Origin: Pseudomonas sp. P5_109
GTDB lineage: Bacteria > Pseudomonadota > Gammaproteobacteria > Pseudomonadales > Pseudomonadaceae
Reading direction: 5' to 3'
DNA length: 64,000 nt
Assembly (NCBI RefSeq): GCF_034009455.1
Contig: NZ_CP125380.1
Coordinates: 5,717,501 to 5,781,500, forward strand
Part shown: piece after piece, positions 38,377 through 48,099 of the stretch
How positions within the stretch are numbered: the first letter of the stretch is position 1
How the letters are laid out: every line of letters begins with the position of its first letter
Made by a program: the position numbers and the translations under genes
Notes under the pieces: model-generated
The model's database searches: none
The model's input: only the letters and a program-made list of their open reading frames with translations
What the model was told of the DNA's origin: nothing

Positions 38377-38913
38377 TTAGAAATCCGCGTCCCAATCCAC
38401 CTTCATCTCGCCCGCGGCCAGGTCGACGGCCAACACGCATTGCTCGGTATAGGGCAACAGGCGTTCGCGATCATCCAGGCTGCCAGCGCAAGGCTTGACC
38501 ACCATTACATCATTCGAGCCAGTCTCCAGCAGGTGATCGATTTTCCCGAACAGTTGTCCGAGGGTGTCGATGACCTTGAGACCTTCCAGCTGGTACCAGT
38601 AGTACTCGCCGTCGGTCAGTTCAGGAAACAGGTTACGCGGCACGCAGATCTCATAACCGGCCAGAAGACGAGCTTCTTCGCGATCATCGAGCCCCTTGAG
38701 CTTTGCGACCAGGAACTTGTCGTTCCCGCGTCCGCTGACCAGCTCTACCTGCTTAACATTGCCTTCACGCTTGAGCGTCCAGGTTTTGTATTCCAGCAGG
38801 TTCTTAATCGGATCAGTAAAGGAGTACACCTTCACTTCGCCGCGAACGCCGTGAACTGAGTAAATCTTGCCGATAACGATCAAATCATCAGCAATGGCTG
38901 GCGTCGCGTTCAT
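38377..38913 (-). CDS. rimM: Ribosome maturation factor RimM
   Basis: A 178-aa 30S assembly factor that binds S19. The N-terminal RimM domain has [20 protein letters not shown] and the C-terminal PRC-barrel has [14 protein letters not shown]. It is tightly packed between rpsP (5 nt) and trmD (2 nt). Confidence 0.98.
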   Translation of the reverse strand: MNATPAIADDLIVIGKIYSVHGVRGEVKVYSFTDPIKNLLEYKTWTLKREGNVKQVELVSGRGNDKFLVAKLKGLDDREEARLLAGYEICVPRNLFPELTDGEYYWYQLEGLKVIDTLGQLFGKIDHLLETGSNDVMVVKPCAGSLDDRERLLPYTEQCVLAVDLAAGEMKVDWDADF

Positions 38914-38918
38914 ATTGC

Positions 38919-39170
38919 TCAGGCCGCAGCCTTAGCAGATTCCTTCAACAACTGAGCAACGCGCTCAGAAGGTTGTGCACCAACGCTCAGCCAGTAGGCT
39001 ACGCGCTCTTGGTTCACGGACAGACGAACTTCCTGACCACGAGCAACAGGGTTGAAGTAGCCAACCTGTTCCTTGTGCGAACCGTCGCGCGGGTTGCGGC
39101 TGTCGGTTACGGTCAAGTGGTAAAACGGGCGCTTTTTGGAGCCGCCAAGGGCAAGACGGATTGTTAGCAT
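38919..39170 (-). CDS. rpsP: 30S ribosomal protein S16
   Basis: An 83-aa protein with [20 protein letters not shown] and [17 protein letters not shown], the standard S16 sequence. First gene of rpsP-rimM-trmD-rplS, with its own promoter about 75-100 nt upstream. Confidence 0.99.
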   Translation of the reverse strand: MLTIRLALGGSKKRPFYHLTVTDSRNPRDGSHKEQVGYFNPVARGQEVRLSVNQERVAYWLSVGAQPSERVAQLLKESAKAAA

Positions 39171-39215
39171 GTGAACATCGTTCCTGTAGTCGGTGCTGCA
39201 AATCTAAAGGCACAG

Positions 39216-39270
39216 CGGGCATGGGTGCCCGAAAGGCCGCATATTCTAAGGAATATCCGGACTTTTGCAA
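39216..39270 (-). promoter_or_regulatory. rpsP operon promoter and leader hairpin
   Basis: On the reverse strand TTGCAA (39270-39265), 16 bases, TAGAAT (39248-39243) form a good sigma-70 promoter. The 72-nt leader contains a perfect stem, CGGGCA with TGCCCG (39216-39231, loop CCCA), ahead of the rpsP start. Confidence 0.65.
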
Positions 39271-39289
39271 ATGACTTTTTCCGGCGGTC

Positions 39290-39416
39290 TATCGGCCGCC
39301 TTGCAGATTTGCTATAGAGCCGTCGTTGAAAACGGCCGATCAGCTCCCGCCAAGTGCGGGTTTGCTGTGTATCCCACGTCCGTGTGGGTTAGCGCCGGTG
39401 CGACGACCGGCGCGAA
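39290..39416 (-). other. Run of stem-loops between ffh and rpsP
   Basis: Four GC-rich inverted repeats occur in about 125 nt. One is GCCGTCGTTGAAAACGGC-like. The second is CCCGC with GCGGG, the third CCCAC with GTGGG, and the fourth a perfect 8-bp stem, GCGCCGGT with ACCGGCGC, next to the ffh stop. None has a T-run. They may end the ffh message by a non-canonical route, stabilise its 3' end, or be part of a small RNA. Confidence 0.5.
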
Positions 39417-39420
39417 TTCT

Positions 39421-40797
39421 TTACATCTTTGGCATGCCGCCGCCGGGTAGCATTCCACCCATGCCGCGCATCATCTTGGCCATCCCGCCTTTCGCGGAGA
39501 ACTTCTTCATCATCTTCTGCATCTGCTTGTGCTGCTTGATCAAGCGACCGATGTCCTGCACCTGGGTGCCGGAACCCATGGCAATCCGACGTTTGCGCGA
39601 ACCGCTGATCATCTCGGGGTCGCGGCGCTCGGCCGGGGTCATGGAGTTGATGATGGCTTCCATCTGCTTGAATTGCTTTTCTGCCGCACCCTGGGCGTTG
39701 CCCATCTGCGCCAGATTCACGCCACCCATGTTCGGCAGCTTGTCCATGAGTCCGCCGAGGCCGCCCATGTTCTTCATTTGTTGCAGCTGATCACGGAAGT
39801 CTTCGAGGTCGAAGCCCTTGCCCTTCTTCAGCTTCTTGGCCAGCTTGTCGGCCTTGTCCTTGTCGAGGGTCGCTTCCGCCTGCTCGATCAGGCTGAGTAC
39901 GTCGCCCATGCCGAGGATGCGCGAGGCGATACGCTCAGGGTGGAACGGATCGAGCGCGTCGCTCTTCTCGCCCATACCGATGAACTTGATCGGCTTGCCG
40001 GTGATGGCACGCACCGACAGGGCGGCACCGCCACGGGCGTCGCCGTCGACCTTGGTCAGGATCACACCGGTCAGCGGCAATGCATCGCCGAAGGCCTTGG
40101 CCGTGTTGGCGGCGTCCTGGCCGGTCATGGCGTCGACCACGAACAGGGTTTCGACCGGGTTGATCGCGGCATGCAGCGCCTTGATCTCGCCCATCATCTC
40201 TTCATCGATGTGCAGGCGACCGGCGGTATCGACGATGACCACGTCGATGAATTTGAGTTTCGCTTCCTTAATAGCCGCTTGCGCGATCTCGACCGGCTTC
40301 TGGCTCAGGTCGGACGGGAAGAAGGTAACGCCGACTTCACCGGCGAGCATTTCCAGCTGCTTGATCGCCGCGGGACGATAAACGTCGGCGGACACAACCA
40401 TGACCGATTTCTTCTTGCGCTCTTTAAGGAAGCGCGCGAGCTTGCCGGCGGTGGTGGTTTTACCAGCGCCCTGCAAACCGGCCATCAGGATGACCGCTGG
40501 CGGCACTGCGCTCAGGTTCAAATCTTCGTTGGCCGCGCCCATCAGGCTTTCGAGCTCGGCCTGGACGATCTTCACGAAGGCCTGGCCCGGCGTCAGGCTG
40601 CGCGATACCTCGGTACCGACGGCACGTTCCTTGACCGAGTTGACGAAGTCCTTGACCACCGGCAGGGCGACGTCGGCTTCGAGCAACGCCATGCGCACTT
40701 CGCGCAGGGTGTCTTTGATGTTGTCTTCAGTCAGCTTGGCCTTGCCGGTGACATGGCGCAGCGTCTGCGAGAGACGGTCGGTTAAGTTTTCAAACAT
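39421..40797 (-). CDS. ffh: Signal recognition particle protein Ffh
   Basis: A 458-aa SRP GTPase that delivers inner-membrane proteins to FtsY and SecYEG. The N domain is followed by the G domain, with G1 GLQGAGKTTTAGKLA, the DTAGRLHIDEEM region and a TKVDGDARGGAALS guanine-specificity region. The C-terminal M domain is Met-rich with SRKRRIAMGSG for 4.5S RNA binding. The end (GGMLPGGGMPKM) is typical. Divergent from the CcsA/YpjD-like gene. Confidence 0.99.
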   Translation of the reverse strand: MFENLTDRLSQTLRHVTGKAKLTEDNIKDTLREVRMALLEADVALPVVKDFVNSVKERAVGTEVSRSLTPGQAFVKIVQAELESLMGAANEDLNLSAVPPAVILMAGLQGAGKTTTAGKLARFLKERKKKSVMVVSADVYRPAAIKQLEMLAGEVGVTFFPSDLSQKPVEIAQAAIKEAKLKFIDVVIVDTAGRLHIDEEMMGEIKALHAAINPVETLFVVDAMTGQDAANTAKAFGDALPLTGVILTKVDGDARGGAALSVRAITGKPIKFIGMGEKSDALDPFHPERIASRILGMGDVLSLIEQAEATLDKDKADKLAKKLKKGKGFDLEDFRDQLQQMKNMGGLGGLMDKLPNMGGVNLAQMGNAQGAAEKQFKQMEAIINSMTPAERRDPEMISGSRKRRIAMGSGTQVQDIGRLIKQHKQMQKMMKKFSAKGGMAKMMRGMGGMLPGGGMPKM

Positions 40798-41007
40798 TGC
40801 GCGATCCTTTCAGGCCCTGTGTAGACCGGGATAATGGCGGCCCGGACCGGACTAAACGTGTGCTCGGCGAGCCTGCGGCGTGGGCAGGTCGCGGATTATA
40901 GCGAAGACTGTGGCCGGCGGACACCTCGCCGTCAGGTTGCGCGGTCTTTCGTGTGGCGGGGGTTCTATGCCAAACTCAGCGACTTTCGGGCTTGCCTAAC
41001 AGGATTT

Positions 41008-41820
41008 ATGCTCCCCTTGTCACCCAGTTTGCTTACTACCCTCGCCGCCGCCTGCTTGTATGCCGCTGCGACCATTTATCAGGGCACTCGCCTGGCTTCC
41101 GGTGCCAAGGCCAACAAACGCCTGCTGGTCATGCTTGGCGTGCTCGCCGTAGTGACCCACAGCGCCAGCCTGCTCAGCCATCTGCTGACCCCGATCGGCC
41201 TGGGCCTGGATTTCTTCAATGCCGCCAGCCTGATTGCCGTGGCGGTCATTGCATTGACCCTGCTGGCCTGCTCGCGGATTCCGGTGGAGAACCTGCTGGT
41301 CCTGCTGTTCCCGCTTGGCGCCCTGACTGTGCTGCTGGCGCATTTCACGCCGGCCGGTACGGTGCAGGTCATCGATGAGGAGCCGGGCATCCTCGCCCAC
41401 ATCCTGCTCTCGATTCTGGCCTACGGCATGTTCACCATCGCGGTGTTCCAGGCTTTGCTGTTACTGGTTCAAGACCACCAGCTCAAGCACAAGCACCCCT
41501 CCGGCCTGATCAAGAACTTCCCGCCGCTGCAAACCATGGAAAGCCTGCTGTTCGGTTTCCTCTGGGCCGGCTGGACGCTGTTGTCGCTGTCACTGATTTC
41601 CGGCTGGCTGTTCGTCGAAAACCTGTTCGCCCAGCATCTGGTGCACAAAACCCTGCTGGCCTGCCTGGCCTGGCTCGTTTTCAGCGTGCTGCTGTGGGGG
41701 CGCAATCGCCTCGGCTGGCGCGGGCACAAAGCCATTCGCTGGACCCTGGCCGGCTTTTGCCTGCTGATGCTGGCGTATTTCGGCAGCAAACTGGTTCGTG
41801 AATACATCCTGCATATCTGA
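41008..41820 (+). CDS. CcsA/YpjD-like inner-membrane protein
   Basis: A 270-aa protein, almost entirely membrane segments (about eight), with the cytochrome c assembly (CcsA/HemX-like) domain: SLLSHLLTP, AHILLSILAYGMFTIAVFQALLLL and a WAGWTLLSLSLISGWLF region. In E. coli the similar YpjD is also encoded next to ffh. A haem-handling role follows from the family but is not shown here. I use ATG 41008 after AGGATTT; the frame is open further upstream, but that part is not conserved-looking. Confidence 0.88.
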   Translation: MLPLSPSLLTTLAAACLYAAATIYQGTRLASGAKANKRLLVMLGVLAVVTHSASLLSHLLTPIGLGLDFFNAASLIAVAVIALTLLACSRIPVENLLVLLFPLGALTVLLAHFTPAGTVQVIDEEPGILAHILLSILAYGMFTIAVFQALLLLVQDHQLKHKHPSGLIKNFPPLQTMESLLFGFLWAGWTLLSLSLISGWLFVENLFAQHLVHKTLLACLAWLVFSVLLWGRNRLGWRGHKAIRWTLAGFCLLMLAYFGSKLVREYILHI

Positions 41821-41832
41821 CGGGCGGCATTA

Positions 41833-43065
41833 ATGGACGACTTGCCCATAGGGCCGATGCTCGCGGTAGTGACCCTGTTGATTTTATGGTCGGGGCTGTT
41901 TACCGCCATCGAAGCGGCGCACCAACATTTATTGGCCCAGCGCACCGCGACGCGCTCCAGTGACAAACCGGTGGCGAAACTCAGCTTCCCCCTGGCCAGC
42001 CTGATTTTTTGCAACACCCTCTGCCGTGCACTCGCGGTGGTCATCAGCACCTTGCTGGCCATTTTCACCTGGGCCGAGAATGGCCCGTGGGTCGCTTGCC
42101 TTGGGACGGGCGCGATTCTGCTGGTGTTTTCCGATTATTTGCCACGGGCGCTGGCCACCCGCTATCCGGATGCGATCCTGGCCCAGGGCAACAATCTGTT
42201 GCGCATACCACTGAAATTCATCTATCCCGCGGCATGGCTGCTCAACAGCATCAGTCAATTGCTGACGCGACCGTTCGCCCGTAAAGCCAAAGTGGTGCAA
42301 CGAAGTGAGGACGAAACACCGCCGGAGCGGCAGGACACGCCGGAAACCGTAAGTCGCCCTCACCCGCTGCCAGGCATCCACGCGCTGGACAACATCACGG
42401 TCAATGACATCCTGGTGCCGCGCAGCGACGTGGACGGCATCAACCTCGATGACCCCATCGACGAAATCATCGAACAATTGCGCCACAACAAGCGCACGCG
42501 CCTGCCGGTATTCCACAGTGATATCAACCAGGTCGAAGCCGTCCTCAACACCCGGCACATCCTGCACTTGCTGCCCGATGCGAGCCTGACCAGGGAAGCG
42601 TTGCTGGCAGCCAGTCACGAGCCGTACTTCGTGCCGGAAAGCACTCCGCTGCAGCTGCAATTGCTCAACTTCCACAAGCAGCAGCGACGCCTGGGCATGG
42701 TGGTCGATGAATACGGCGAAGTGCTGGGCATCGTCACCCTGGAGGACATTCTCGAAGAAATCGTCGGCGAGTTCGAAAGCCAGCACAGCCAGGACAACCC
42801 GCACATTCATCCGCAAGCCGACGGGCGCCTGGTGATCGACGGTGCCGCATCCATCCGCGAACTGAACAAGAGCCTCGGCTGGCACCTGCCCAGCGATGGC
42901 CCGAAAACCCTGAACGGTTTGGTCACCGAGGCCCTGGAAACCATTCCCGAAAGCGCGGTGTGCCTGAAGATTGGCCGGTATCGCCTGGAAATTCTCGAGA
43001 CCGAAGACAACCGTGTCACGCGGGTGCTGATCTGGCAGACCAGTTCGATGCCTGTCGCTATCTAA
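41833..43065 (+). CDS. CNNM/DUF21 and CBS-domain protein, CorB/YfjD-like
   Basis: The 410-aa protein has an N-terminal DUF21/CNNM membrane domain (about 1-150, segments near 8-28, 50-75, 85-105). A paired CBS module follows (about 190-320, with ILVPRSDVDGINLDDP, RLPVFHSDINQVEAV and GMVVDEYGEVLGIVTLEDILEEIVGE). The C-terminal CorC_HlyC domain runs about 330-408. The family is linked to magnesium/cobalt efflux or transport. It starts 12 nt after the YpjD-like gene and is probably in the same operon, as in E. coli. Confidence 0.9.
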   Translation: MDDLPIGPMLAVVTLLILWSGLFTAIEAAHQHLLAQRTATRSSDKPVAKLSFPLASLIFCNTLCRALAVVISTLLAIFTWAENGPWVACLGTGAILLVFSDYLPRALATRYPDAILAQGNNLLRIPLKFIYPAAWLLNSISQLLTRPFARKAKVVQRSEDETPPERQDTPETVSRPHPLPGIHALDNITVNDILVPRSDVDGINLDDPIDEIIEQLRHNKRTRLPVFHSDINQVEAVLNTRHILHLLPDASLTREALLAASHEPYFVPESTPLQLQLLNFHKQQRRLGMVVDEYGEVLGIVTLEDILEEIVGEFESQHSQDNPHIHPQADGRLVIDGAASIRELNKSLGWHLPSDGPKTLNGLVTEALETIPESAVCLKIGRYRLEILETEDNRVTRVLIWQTSSMPVAI

Positions 43066-43081
43066 CGCCTGACACAATCCC

Positions 43082-43207
43082 CTGTGGCGAGGGGGCTTGC
43101 CCCCGTTCGGCTGCGAAGCAGTCGTAAATCAACCGGCACACCGGCTTGGGGGCTGACTTATTCTGGCACTGCTTCGCAGCGCAACGGGGGCAAGCCCCCT
43201 CGCCACA
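43082..43207. repeat. REPIN, family B
   Basis: CTGTGGCGAGGGGGCTTGCCCCCG is mirrored by GGGGGCAAGCCCCCTCGCCACA. It takes up a third of the 386-nt gap 43066-43451; the remainder must contain the MFS gene promoter, but no clear one was recognised. Confidence 0.88.
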
Positions 43208-43451
43208 ATGTCCTCGCCATACCCCTTGTTCGATCGTTAGCCACCTTCCTATAATCGAATCGCTTACCCAAGCCTCGCCGGCCCCGTGCTTACCCCGCAC
43301 CTAGCAGCTTCCGGCCCGACCATCGACAAGAACTGCAAAAAACCGACGCCTGTTCCTACCTGAAACAGCGACCGCGCCCTCACCCACATCCCTGGGTTCT
43401 CGACCATAATAATTCGCTCCACTGGAGCACAAAACTGTCAGGGATCACTGC

Positions 43452-44768
43452 ATGACGACCAGCACGACTTACAACGACTCCGCACCTGCGCAACCGACGA
43501 ACTCCGCCACCCGCGTGGCTACCGCGAGTTTCATTGGTACCGCCATCGAGTTCTACGATTTCTATGTCTATGCCACTGCCGCCGCGCTGGTGATCGGCCC
43601 AGTGTTCTTTCCACAGACGTCCGGCACCGCCCAGATGCTTTCGGCGTTTCTCACGTTCGGTATCGCCTTCCTCGCCCGCCCGCTGGGTTCGGCGTTGTTC
43701 GGCCACTTCGGCGACCGTATCGGCCGTAAATCGACGTTGGTCGCCTCCCTGCTGCTGATGGGCGTGTGCACCACGCTGATCGGCGTGCTCCCGGGTTACG
43801 ACAGCATTGGCGCCTGGGCACCGATCCTGTTGTGCGTCCTGCGCTTCGGCCAGGGACTGGGGCTGGGTGGTGAATGGGGTGGCGCAGCGCTGCTGGCCAC
43901 GGAGAACGCGCCCAAAGGCAAGCGCGCGTGGTTCGGCATGTTCCCGCAACTCGGCCCATCCATCGGTTTTCTCGCGGCCAACGGCCTGTTCCTGACACTG
44001 GCCGTGGTGCTGGACGATGAACAGTTCCGCTCCTGGGGCTGGCGCATCCCGTTCCTGCTCAGCGCCGCGCTGGTAATGGTTGGCCTGTATGTACGCCTCA
44101 AGCTGCATGAGACCCCGGTGTTCGCCAACGCTATCGCGCGCCAGGAACGAGTGAAGATCCCGCTGTTCGAGCTGTTCGGCCAATACTGGATGCCGGTATT
44201 GCTGGGCGCCGGCGCGATGGTGGTGTGCTACGCGCTGTTTTACATCTCCACCGTGTTTTCCCTGAGTTATGGCGTTGCAACGCTCGGCTACAGCCGTGAA
44301 ACCTTCCTTGGCCTGCTGTGCTTCGCCGTGCTGTTCATGGCGGCCGCCACCCCGCTGTCAGCCTGGGCCAGCGACCGTTACGGGCGCAAACCGGTGCTGA
44401 TCATCGGCGGCGTGCTGGCGATCCTGTCCGGTTTCCTCATGGAGCCGCTGCTGACCCAGGGCTCGACCTGGGGCGTGGCACTGTTCCTGTGCATCGAGCT
44501 GTTCCTGATGGGCGTGACATTTGCGCCGATGGGTGCGCTGCTGCCGGAGCTGTTCCCCACCCACGTGCGCTACACCGGCGCCTCTGCCGCCTACAACCTG
44601 GGCGGGATTGTCGGGGCCTCGGCTGCACCATTCTTCGCCCAGAAACTGGTGGCGATGGGTGGTTTGAGTTACGTCGGCGGCTATGTGTCCGGGGCGGCGG
44701 TGCTGAGTTTGATTGCGGTGCTGTGCCTGAAGGAAACACGTCATAACGATTTGAATCGCATCGACTGA
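43452..44768 (+). CDS. MFS transporter, metabolite:H+ symporter (MHS) family
   Basis: A 438-aa, 12-segment inner-membrane carrier. The first segment has the MHS signature ASFIGTAIEFYDFYVYATAAALV. The cytoplasmic loop has GHFGDRIGRKSTL, followed by RFGQGLGLGGEWGGA, and the second half carries ASDRYGRKPVL. The family includes ProP, ShiA and KgtP; the substrate is not determined by the sequence. It is monocistronic, between two REPINs. Comparable to P. aeruginosa PA3749 by position after the CorC-like gene. Confidence 0.92.
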   Translation: MTTSTTYNDSAPAQPTNSATRVATASFIGTAIEFYDFYVYATAAALVIGPVFFPQTSGTAQMLSAFLTFGIAFLARPLGSALFGHFGDRIGRKSTLVASLLLMGVCTTLIGVLPGYDSIGAWAPILLCVLRFGQGLGLGGEWGGAALLATENAPKGKRAWFGMFPQLGPSIGFLAANGLFLTLAVVLDDEQFRSWGWRIPFLLSAALVMVGLYVRLKLHETPVFANAIARQERVKIPLFELFGQYWMPVLLGAGAMVVCYALFYISTVFSLSYGVATLGYSRETFLGLLCFAVLFMAAATPLSAWASDRYGRKPVLIIGGVLAILSGFLMEPLLTQGSTWGVALFLCIELFLMGVTFAPMGALLPELFPTHVRYTGASAAYNLGGIVGASAAPFFAQKLVAMGGLSYVGGYVSGAAVLSLIAVLCLKETRHNDLNRID

Positions 44769-44776
44769 TAGACCGC

Positions 44777-44870
44777 CATCGCGGGCAAGCCACGCTCCCA
44801 CAGGGTTAGTGTCGTACTACCTTTTTGTGATCGACACCGACACTGTGGGAGCGTGGCTTGCCCGCGATGG
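44777..44870. repeat. REP pair, variant of family A
   Basis: CATCGCGGGCAAGCCACGCTCCCACA and TGTGGGAGCGTGGCTTGCCCGCGATG form a long inverted pair. The units face inward rather than outward compared with the other family A copies. Confidence 0.85.
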
Positions 44871-45008
44871 CGTCATTGCAGACAAAACACCCCCTGAAAA
44901 ACCACAACTTTTCCCCCGCCCATTGTCACCTCGCTCTACGCGCATCGGCTCATCCCCGCTATACTTCCCGGCTTTTCCTGAATAAATGCCAATAGGGTCC
45001 CGCCGCGC

Positions 45009-47855
45009 ATGGATAAGACCTACCAGCCGCACGCCATTGAAACTTCCTGGTACAACACCTGGGAGTCAGAGAATTACTTCGCCCCGCAAGGCGCGGGCGA
45101 GTCCTACACCATCATGATCCCGCCGCCGAACGTCACCGGCAGCCTGCACATGGGTCACGGCTTCAACAACGCGATCATGGACGCCCTGATCCGCTTCCGC
45201 CGCATGCAGGGTCGCAACACCCTGTGGCAGCCGGGTACCGACCACGCCGGTATCGCTACGCAGATGCTGGTGGAGCGTCAGCTCGAAGCCAAAGGCCAGA
45301 ACCGTCACGATCTGGGTCGCGAGAAATTCCTCGAGAAAGTCTGGGAATGGAAAGATGAGTCCGGTGGCAACATCAGCCGTCAGATCCGCCGCCTCGGCTC
45401 GTCCGTAGATTGGAGCCGCGAGCGCTTCACCATGGACGACGGCCTCTCGGAAGCCGTTAAAGAAGCTTTCGTACGCCTGCATGAAGACGGCCTGATCTAT
45501 CGCGGCAAGCGCCTGGTCAACTGGGACACCAAGCTGCACACGGCGATTTCCGACCTCGAAGTGGAGAACCACGACGAGAAAGGTTTCCTGTGGAACCTGA
45601 AATACCCGCTGGCCGACGGCGCCAAGACCGCTGAAGGCAACGATTTCCTGATCGTCGCGACCACTCGCCCGGAAACCATGCTCGGCGACTCCGCCGTCGC
45701 GGTTAACCCGAACGATGAACGCTACAAAGCCCTGATCGGCAAATTTGTCGAGCTGCCACTGGTTGGCCGCCGCATCCCGATCATCGCCGACGATTACTGC
45801 GACCCTGAATTCGGCACCGGCTGCGTGAAAATCACCCCGGCCCACGACTTCAACGACTACGAAGTCGGCAAGCGTCACAACCTGCCGCTGCTGAACATCT
45901 TCGACAAGAACGCCGCCGTTCTGCCAGCCTGCCAGGTGTTCAACCTCGACGGCACGCTGAACGAATCCATCGACGGCAAGATCCCGGCCGAATACGCCGG
46001 TCTCGACCGCTTCGAAGCACGCAAGCAGATCGTGGCCGCGTTCGACGCTGCCGGCCTGCTGGTCAGCGTTGACGACCACGCCCTGAAAGTGCCGAAAGGC
46101 GATCGCTCCGGCACCGTCATCGAGCCATGGCTGACCGACCAGTGGTACGTATCCACCAAGCCTTTGGCCGAACCTGCGATTGCCGCCGTTGAAGACGGTC
46201 GCATCCAGTTTGTGCCGAAACAATACGAAAACATGTACTTCTCGTGGATGCGTGACATACAGGACTGGTGCATCAGTCGTCAGCTGTGGTGGGGCCACCG
46301 GATTCCGGCCTGGTACGACGAGTCGGGCAAGGTCTACGTCGGTCGCGACGAAGCCGAAGTACGCGCCAAGCACAACCTCGGCCCGGACGTTGCATTGCAA
46401 CAGGACAATGACGTTCTCGACACCTGGTTCAGCTCGGGCCTGTGGACGTTCTCCACCCTCGGCTGGCCGGAAAAAACCGAGTTCCTGAAGAAATTTCACT
46501 CCACCGACGTGCTGGTGACTGGCTTCGACATCATTTTCTTCTGGGTTGCCCGGATGATCATGCTCACCATGCATTTGGTGAAAAACGAAGACGGCACGCC
46601 ACAGGTTCCGTTCAAGACTGTGTACGTTCACGGCCTGGTGCGTGACGGCCTTGGCCAGAAAATGTCCAAGTCCAAGGGCAACGTCCTGGACCCGCTGGAC
46701 ATCATCGACGGCATCGAACTCGAAGCCCTGGTGCAGAAACGTACCTCCGGCATGATGCAGCCGAAACTGGCGAAGAAGATCGAGAAGCAGACCCGCGACG
46801 AGTTCGCCGAAGGCATCGCCAGCTACGGCACCGATGCCCTGCGCTTCACCTTCTGCTCGCTGGCGTCCACCGGTCGTGACATCAAGTTCGACATGGGCCG
46901 CGTCGAAGGCTATCGCAACTTCTGCAACAAGATCTGGAACGCCGCCCGCTACGTGCTGGACAAGGGCGAAGACTGTGGCCAGAACGGCGAAGCCTATGAA
47001 CTGTCCCTGGCCGATCGCTGGATCATTTCGCAGCTGCAACGCACCGAAGCCGAAGTGACCCGCCAGCTCGACCAGTTCCGTTTCGACCTGGCTGCGCAAG
47101 CCTTGTACGAGTTCATCTGGAACCAGTATTGCGACTGGTACCTGGAACTGTCCAAGCCTGTGTTGTGGGACGAGAACGCTCCGGTCGAACGCCAGCGCGG
47201 CACCCGCCGCACTCTGGTTCGTGTATTGGAAGTCGCCCTGCGCCTGGCGCATCCGTTCATGCCGTTCATCACCGAAGAAATCTGGCAGCGCATCGCGCCG
47301 CTGGCCGGTATCGAAGGCAAGACGATCATGCTGCAACCTTGGCCAGTGGCCAACGAAACCCGCATCGATCCGGCGGCCGAAGACGACATCGAATGGCTCA
47401 AGGGCCTGATGCTCGGCACCCGGAACATTCGTGGCGAAATGAACATCGGCCCGGGCAAACCGCTGCCATTGTTCCTGAAGAACGTCAGCGTCGAGGATCA
47501 GCGTCGCCTGACCGAGAACGAAGCCCTGCTGAAGAAACTGGCGCGCCTTGAATCGATCACCGTATTGGCTGCCGGCGAAGAAGCACCGCTGTCCGCCACC
47601 GCACTGGTCGGCGAGATGGAAGTACTGGTGCCGATGGCCGGCTTGATCGACAAAGGTGCGGAACTGGCGCGTCTGGACAAGGAAATCCAGCGTCTGCAAG
47701 GTGAAGTGCAACGTGTCGGCGGCAAGCTGTCCAACGCCGGTTTCGTTGACAAGGCGCCTGCCGAAGTCATCGAGAAAGAACGCGCCAAGCTGGCCGAGGC
47801 CGAACAGGCCCTGGGCAAGCTGGCCGAGCAGCATGCGCGGATTGCCAGCCTGTAA
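45009..47855 (+). CDS. valS: Valyl-tRNA synthetase
   Basis: A 948-aa class I aminoacyl-tRNA synthetase. The HIGH-type motif is in [15 protein letters not shown] and the KMSKS motif in [11 protein letters not shown]. The editing CP1 domain has [19 protein letters not shown], and the C-terminal coiled coil (about 880-948, [19 protein letters not shown]) binds the tRNA. Full length, with no unusual feature. A 1045-aa frame on the opposite strand is a coding shadow. Confidence 0.99.
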   Translation: MDKTYQPHAIETSWYNTWESENYFAPQGAGESYTIMIPPPNVTGSLHMGHGFNNAIMDALIRFRRMQGRNTLWQPGTDHAGIATQMLVERQLEAKGQNRHDLGREKFLEKVWEWKDESGGNISRQIRRLGSSVDWSRERFTMDDGLSEAVKEAFVRLHEDGLIYRGKRLVNWDTKLHTAISDLEVENHDEKGFLWNLKYPLADGAKTAEGNDFLIVATTRPETMLGDSAVAVNPNDERYKALIGKFVELPLVGRRIPIIADDYCDPEFGTGCVKITPAHDFNDYEVGKRHNLPLLNIFDKNAAVLPACQVFNLDGTLNESIDGKIPAEYAGLDRFEARKQIVAAFDAAGLLVSVDDHALKVPKGDRSGTVIEPWLTDQWYVSTKPLAEPAIAAVEDGRIQFVPKQYENMYFSWMRDIQDWCISRQLWWGHRIPAWYDESGKVYVGRDEAEVRAKHNLGPDVALQQDNDVLDTWFSSGLWTFSTLGWPEKTEFLKKFHSTDVLVTGFDIIFFWVARMIMLTMHLVKNEDGTPQVPFKTVYVHGLVRDGLGQKMSKSKGNVLDPLDIIDGIELEALVQKRTSGMMQPKLAKKIEKQTRDEFAEGIASYGTDALRFTFCSLASTGRDIKFDMGRVEGYRNFCNKIWNAARYVLDKGEDCGQNGEAYELSLADRWIISQLQRTEAEVTRQLDQFRFDLAAQALYEFIWNQYCDWYLELSKPVLWDENAPVERQRGTRRTLVRVLEVALRLAHPFMPFITEEIWQRIAPLAGIEGKTIMLQPWPVANETRIDPAAEDDIEWLKGLMLGTRNIRGEMNIGPGKPLPLFLKNVSVEDQRRLTENEALLKKLARLESITVLAAGEEAPLSATALVGEMEVLVPMAGLIDKGAELARLDKEIQRLQGEVQRVGGKLSNAGFVDKAPAEVIEKERAKLAEAEQALGKLAEQHARIASL

Positions 47856-47873
47856 CGGCAAATCGCAATGAAG

Positions 47874-47903
47874 AAGGGAGGCCCAAGTGGCCTCCCTTTT
47901 TTT
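47874..47903 (+). terminator. Terminator after valS
   Basis: AAGGGAGGCC pairs with GGCCTCCCTT around CAAGT, followed by a T-run. Confidence 0.94.
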
Positions 47904-47938
47904 GCCTGTCACCTTCTTATATCCAATGAAGATCCCCC

Positions 47939-48028
47939 TGTGGGAGCGGGCTTGCTCGCGAAGAGGCCATAACATTCGATATAGATATTGACTGAAAGTC
48001 CGCTTTCGCGAGCAAGCCCGCTCCCACA
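47939..48028. repeat. REPIN, variant of family A (TGTGGGAGCGGGCTTGCTCGC)
   Basis: TGTGGGAGCGGGCTTGCTCGCGA and TTTCGCGAGCAAGCCCGCTCCCACA face each other over about 90 bp, between valS and rlmF. Confidence 0.87.
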
Positions 48029-48099
48029 TTTGATTAGTGTGGCTCTCAGATGTGGGACAATGCCCACCACTTTCAGCCATGCCCGAATCGACCACACCC

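Noticed and set aside
40834..41007. Upstream extension of the CcsA/YpjD-like gene
   Set aside because: The frame stays open by chance; ATG 41008 has AGGATTT upstream and starts directly before the first membrane segment.
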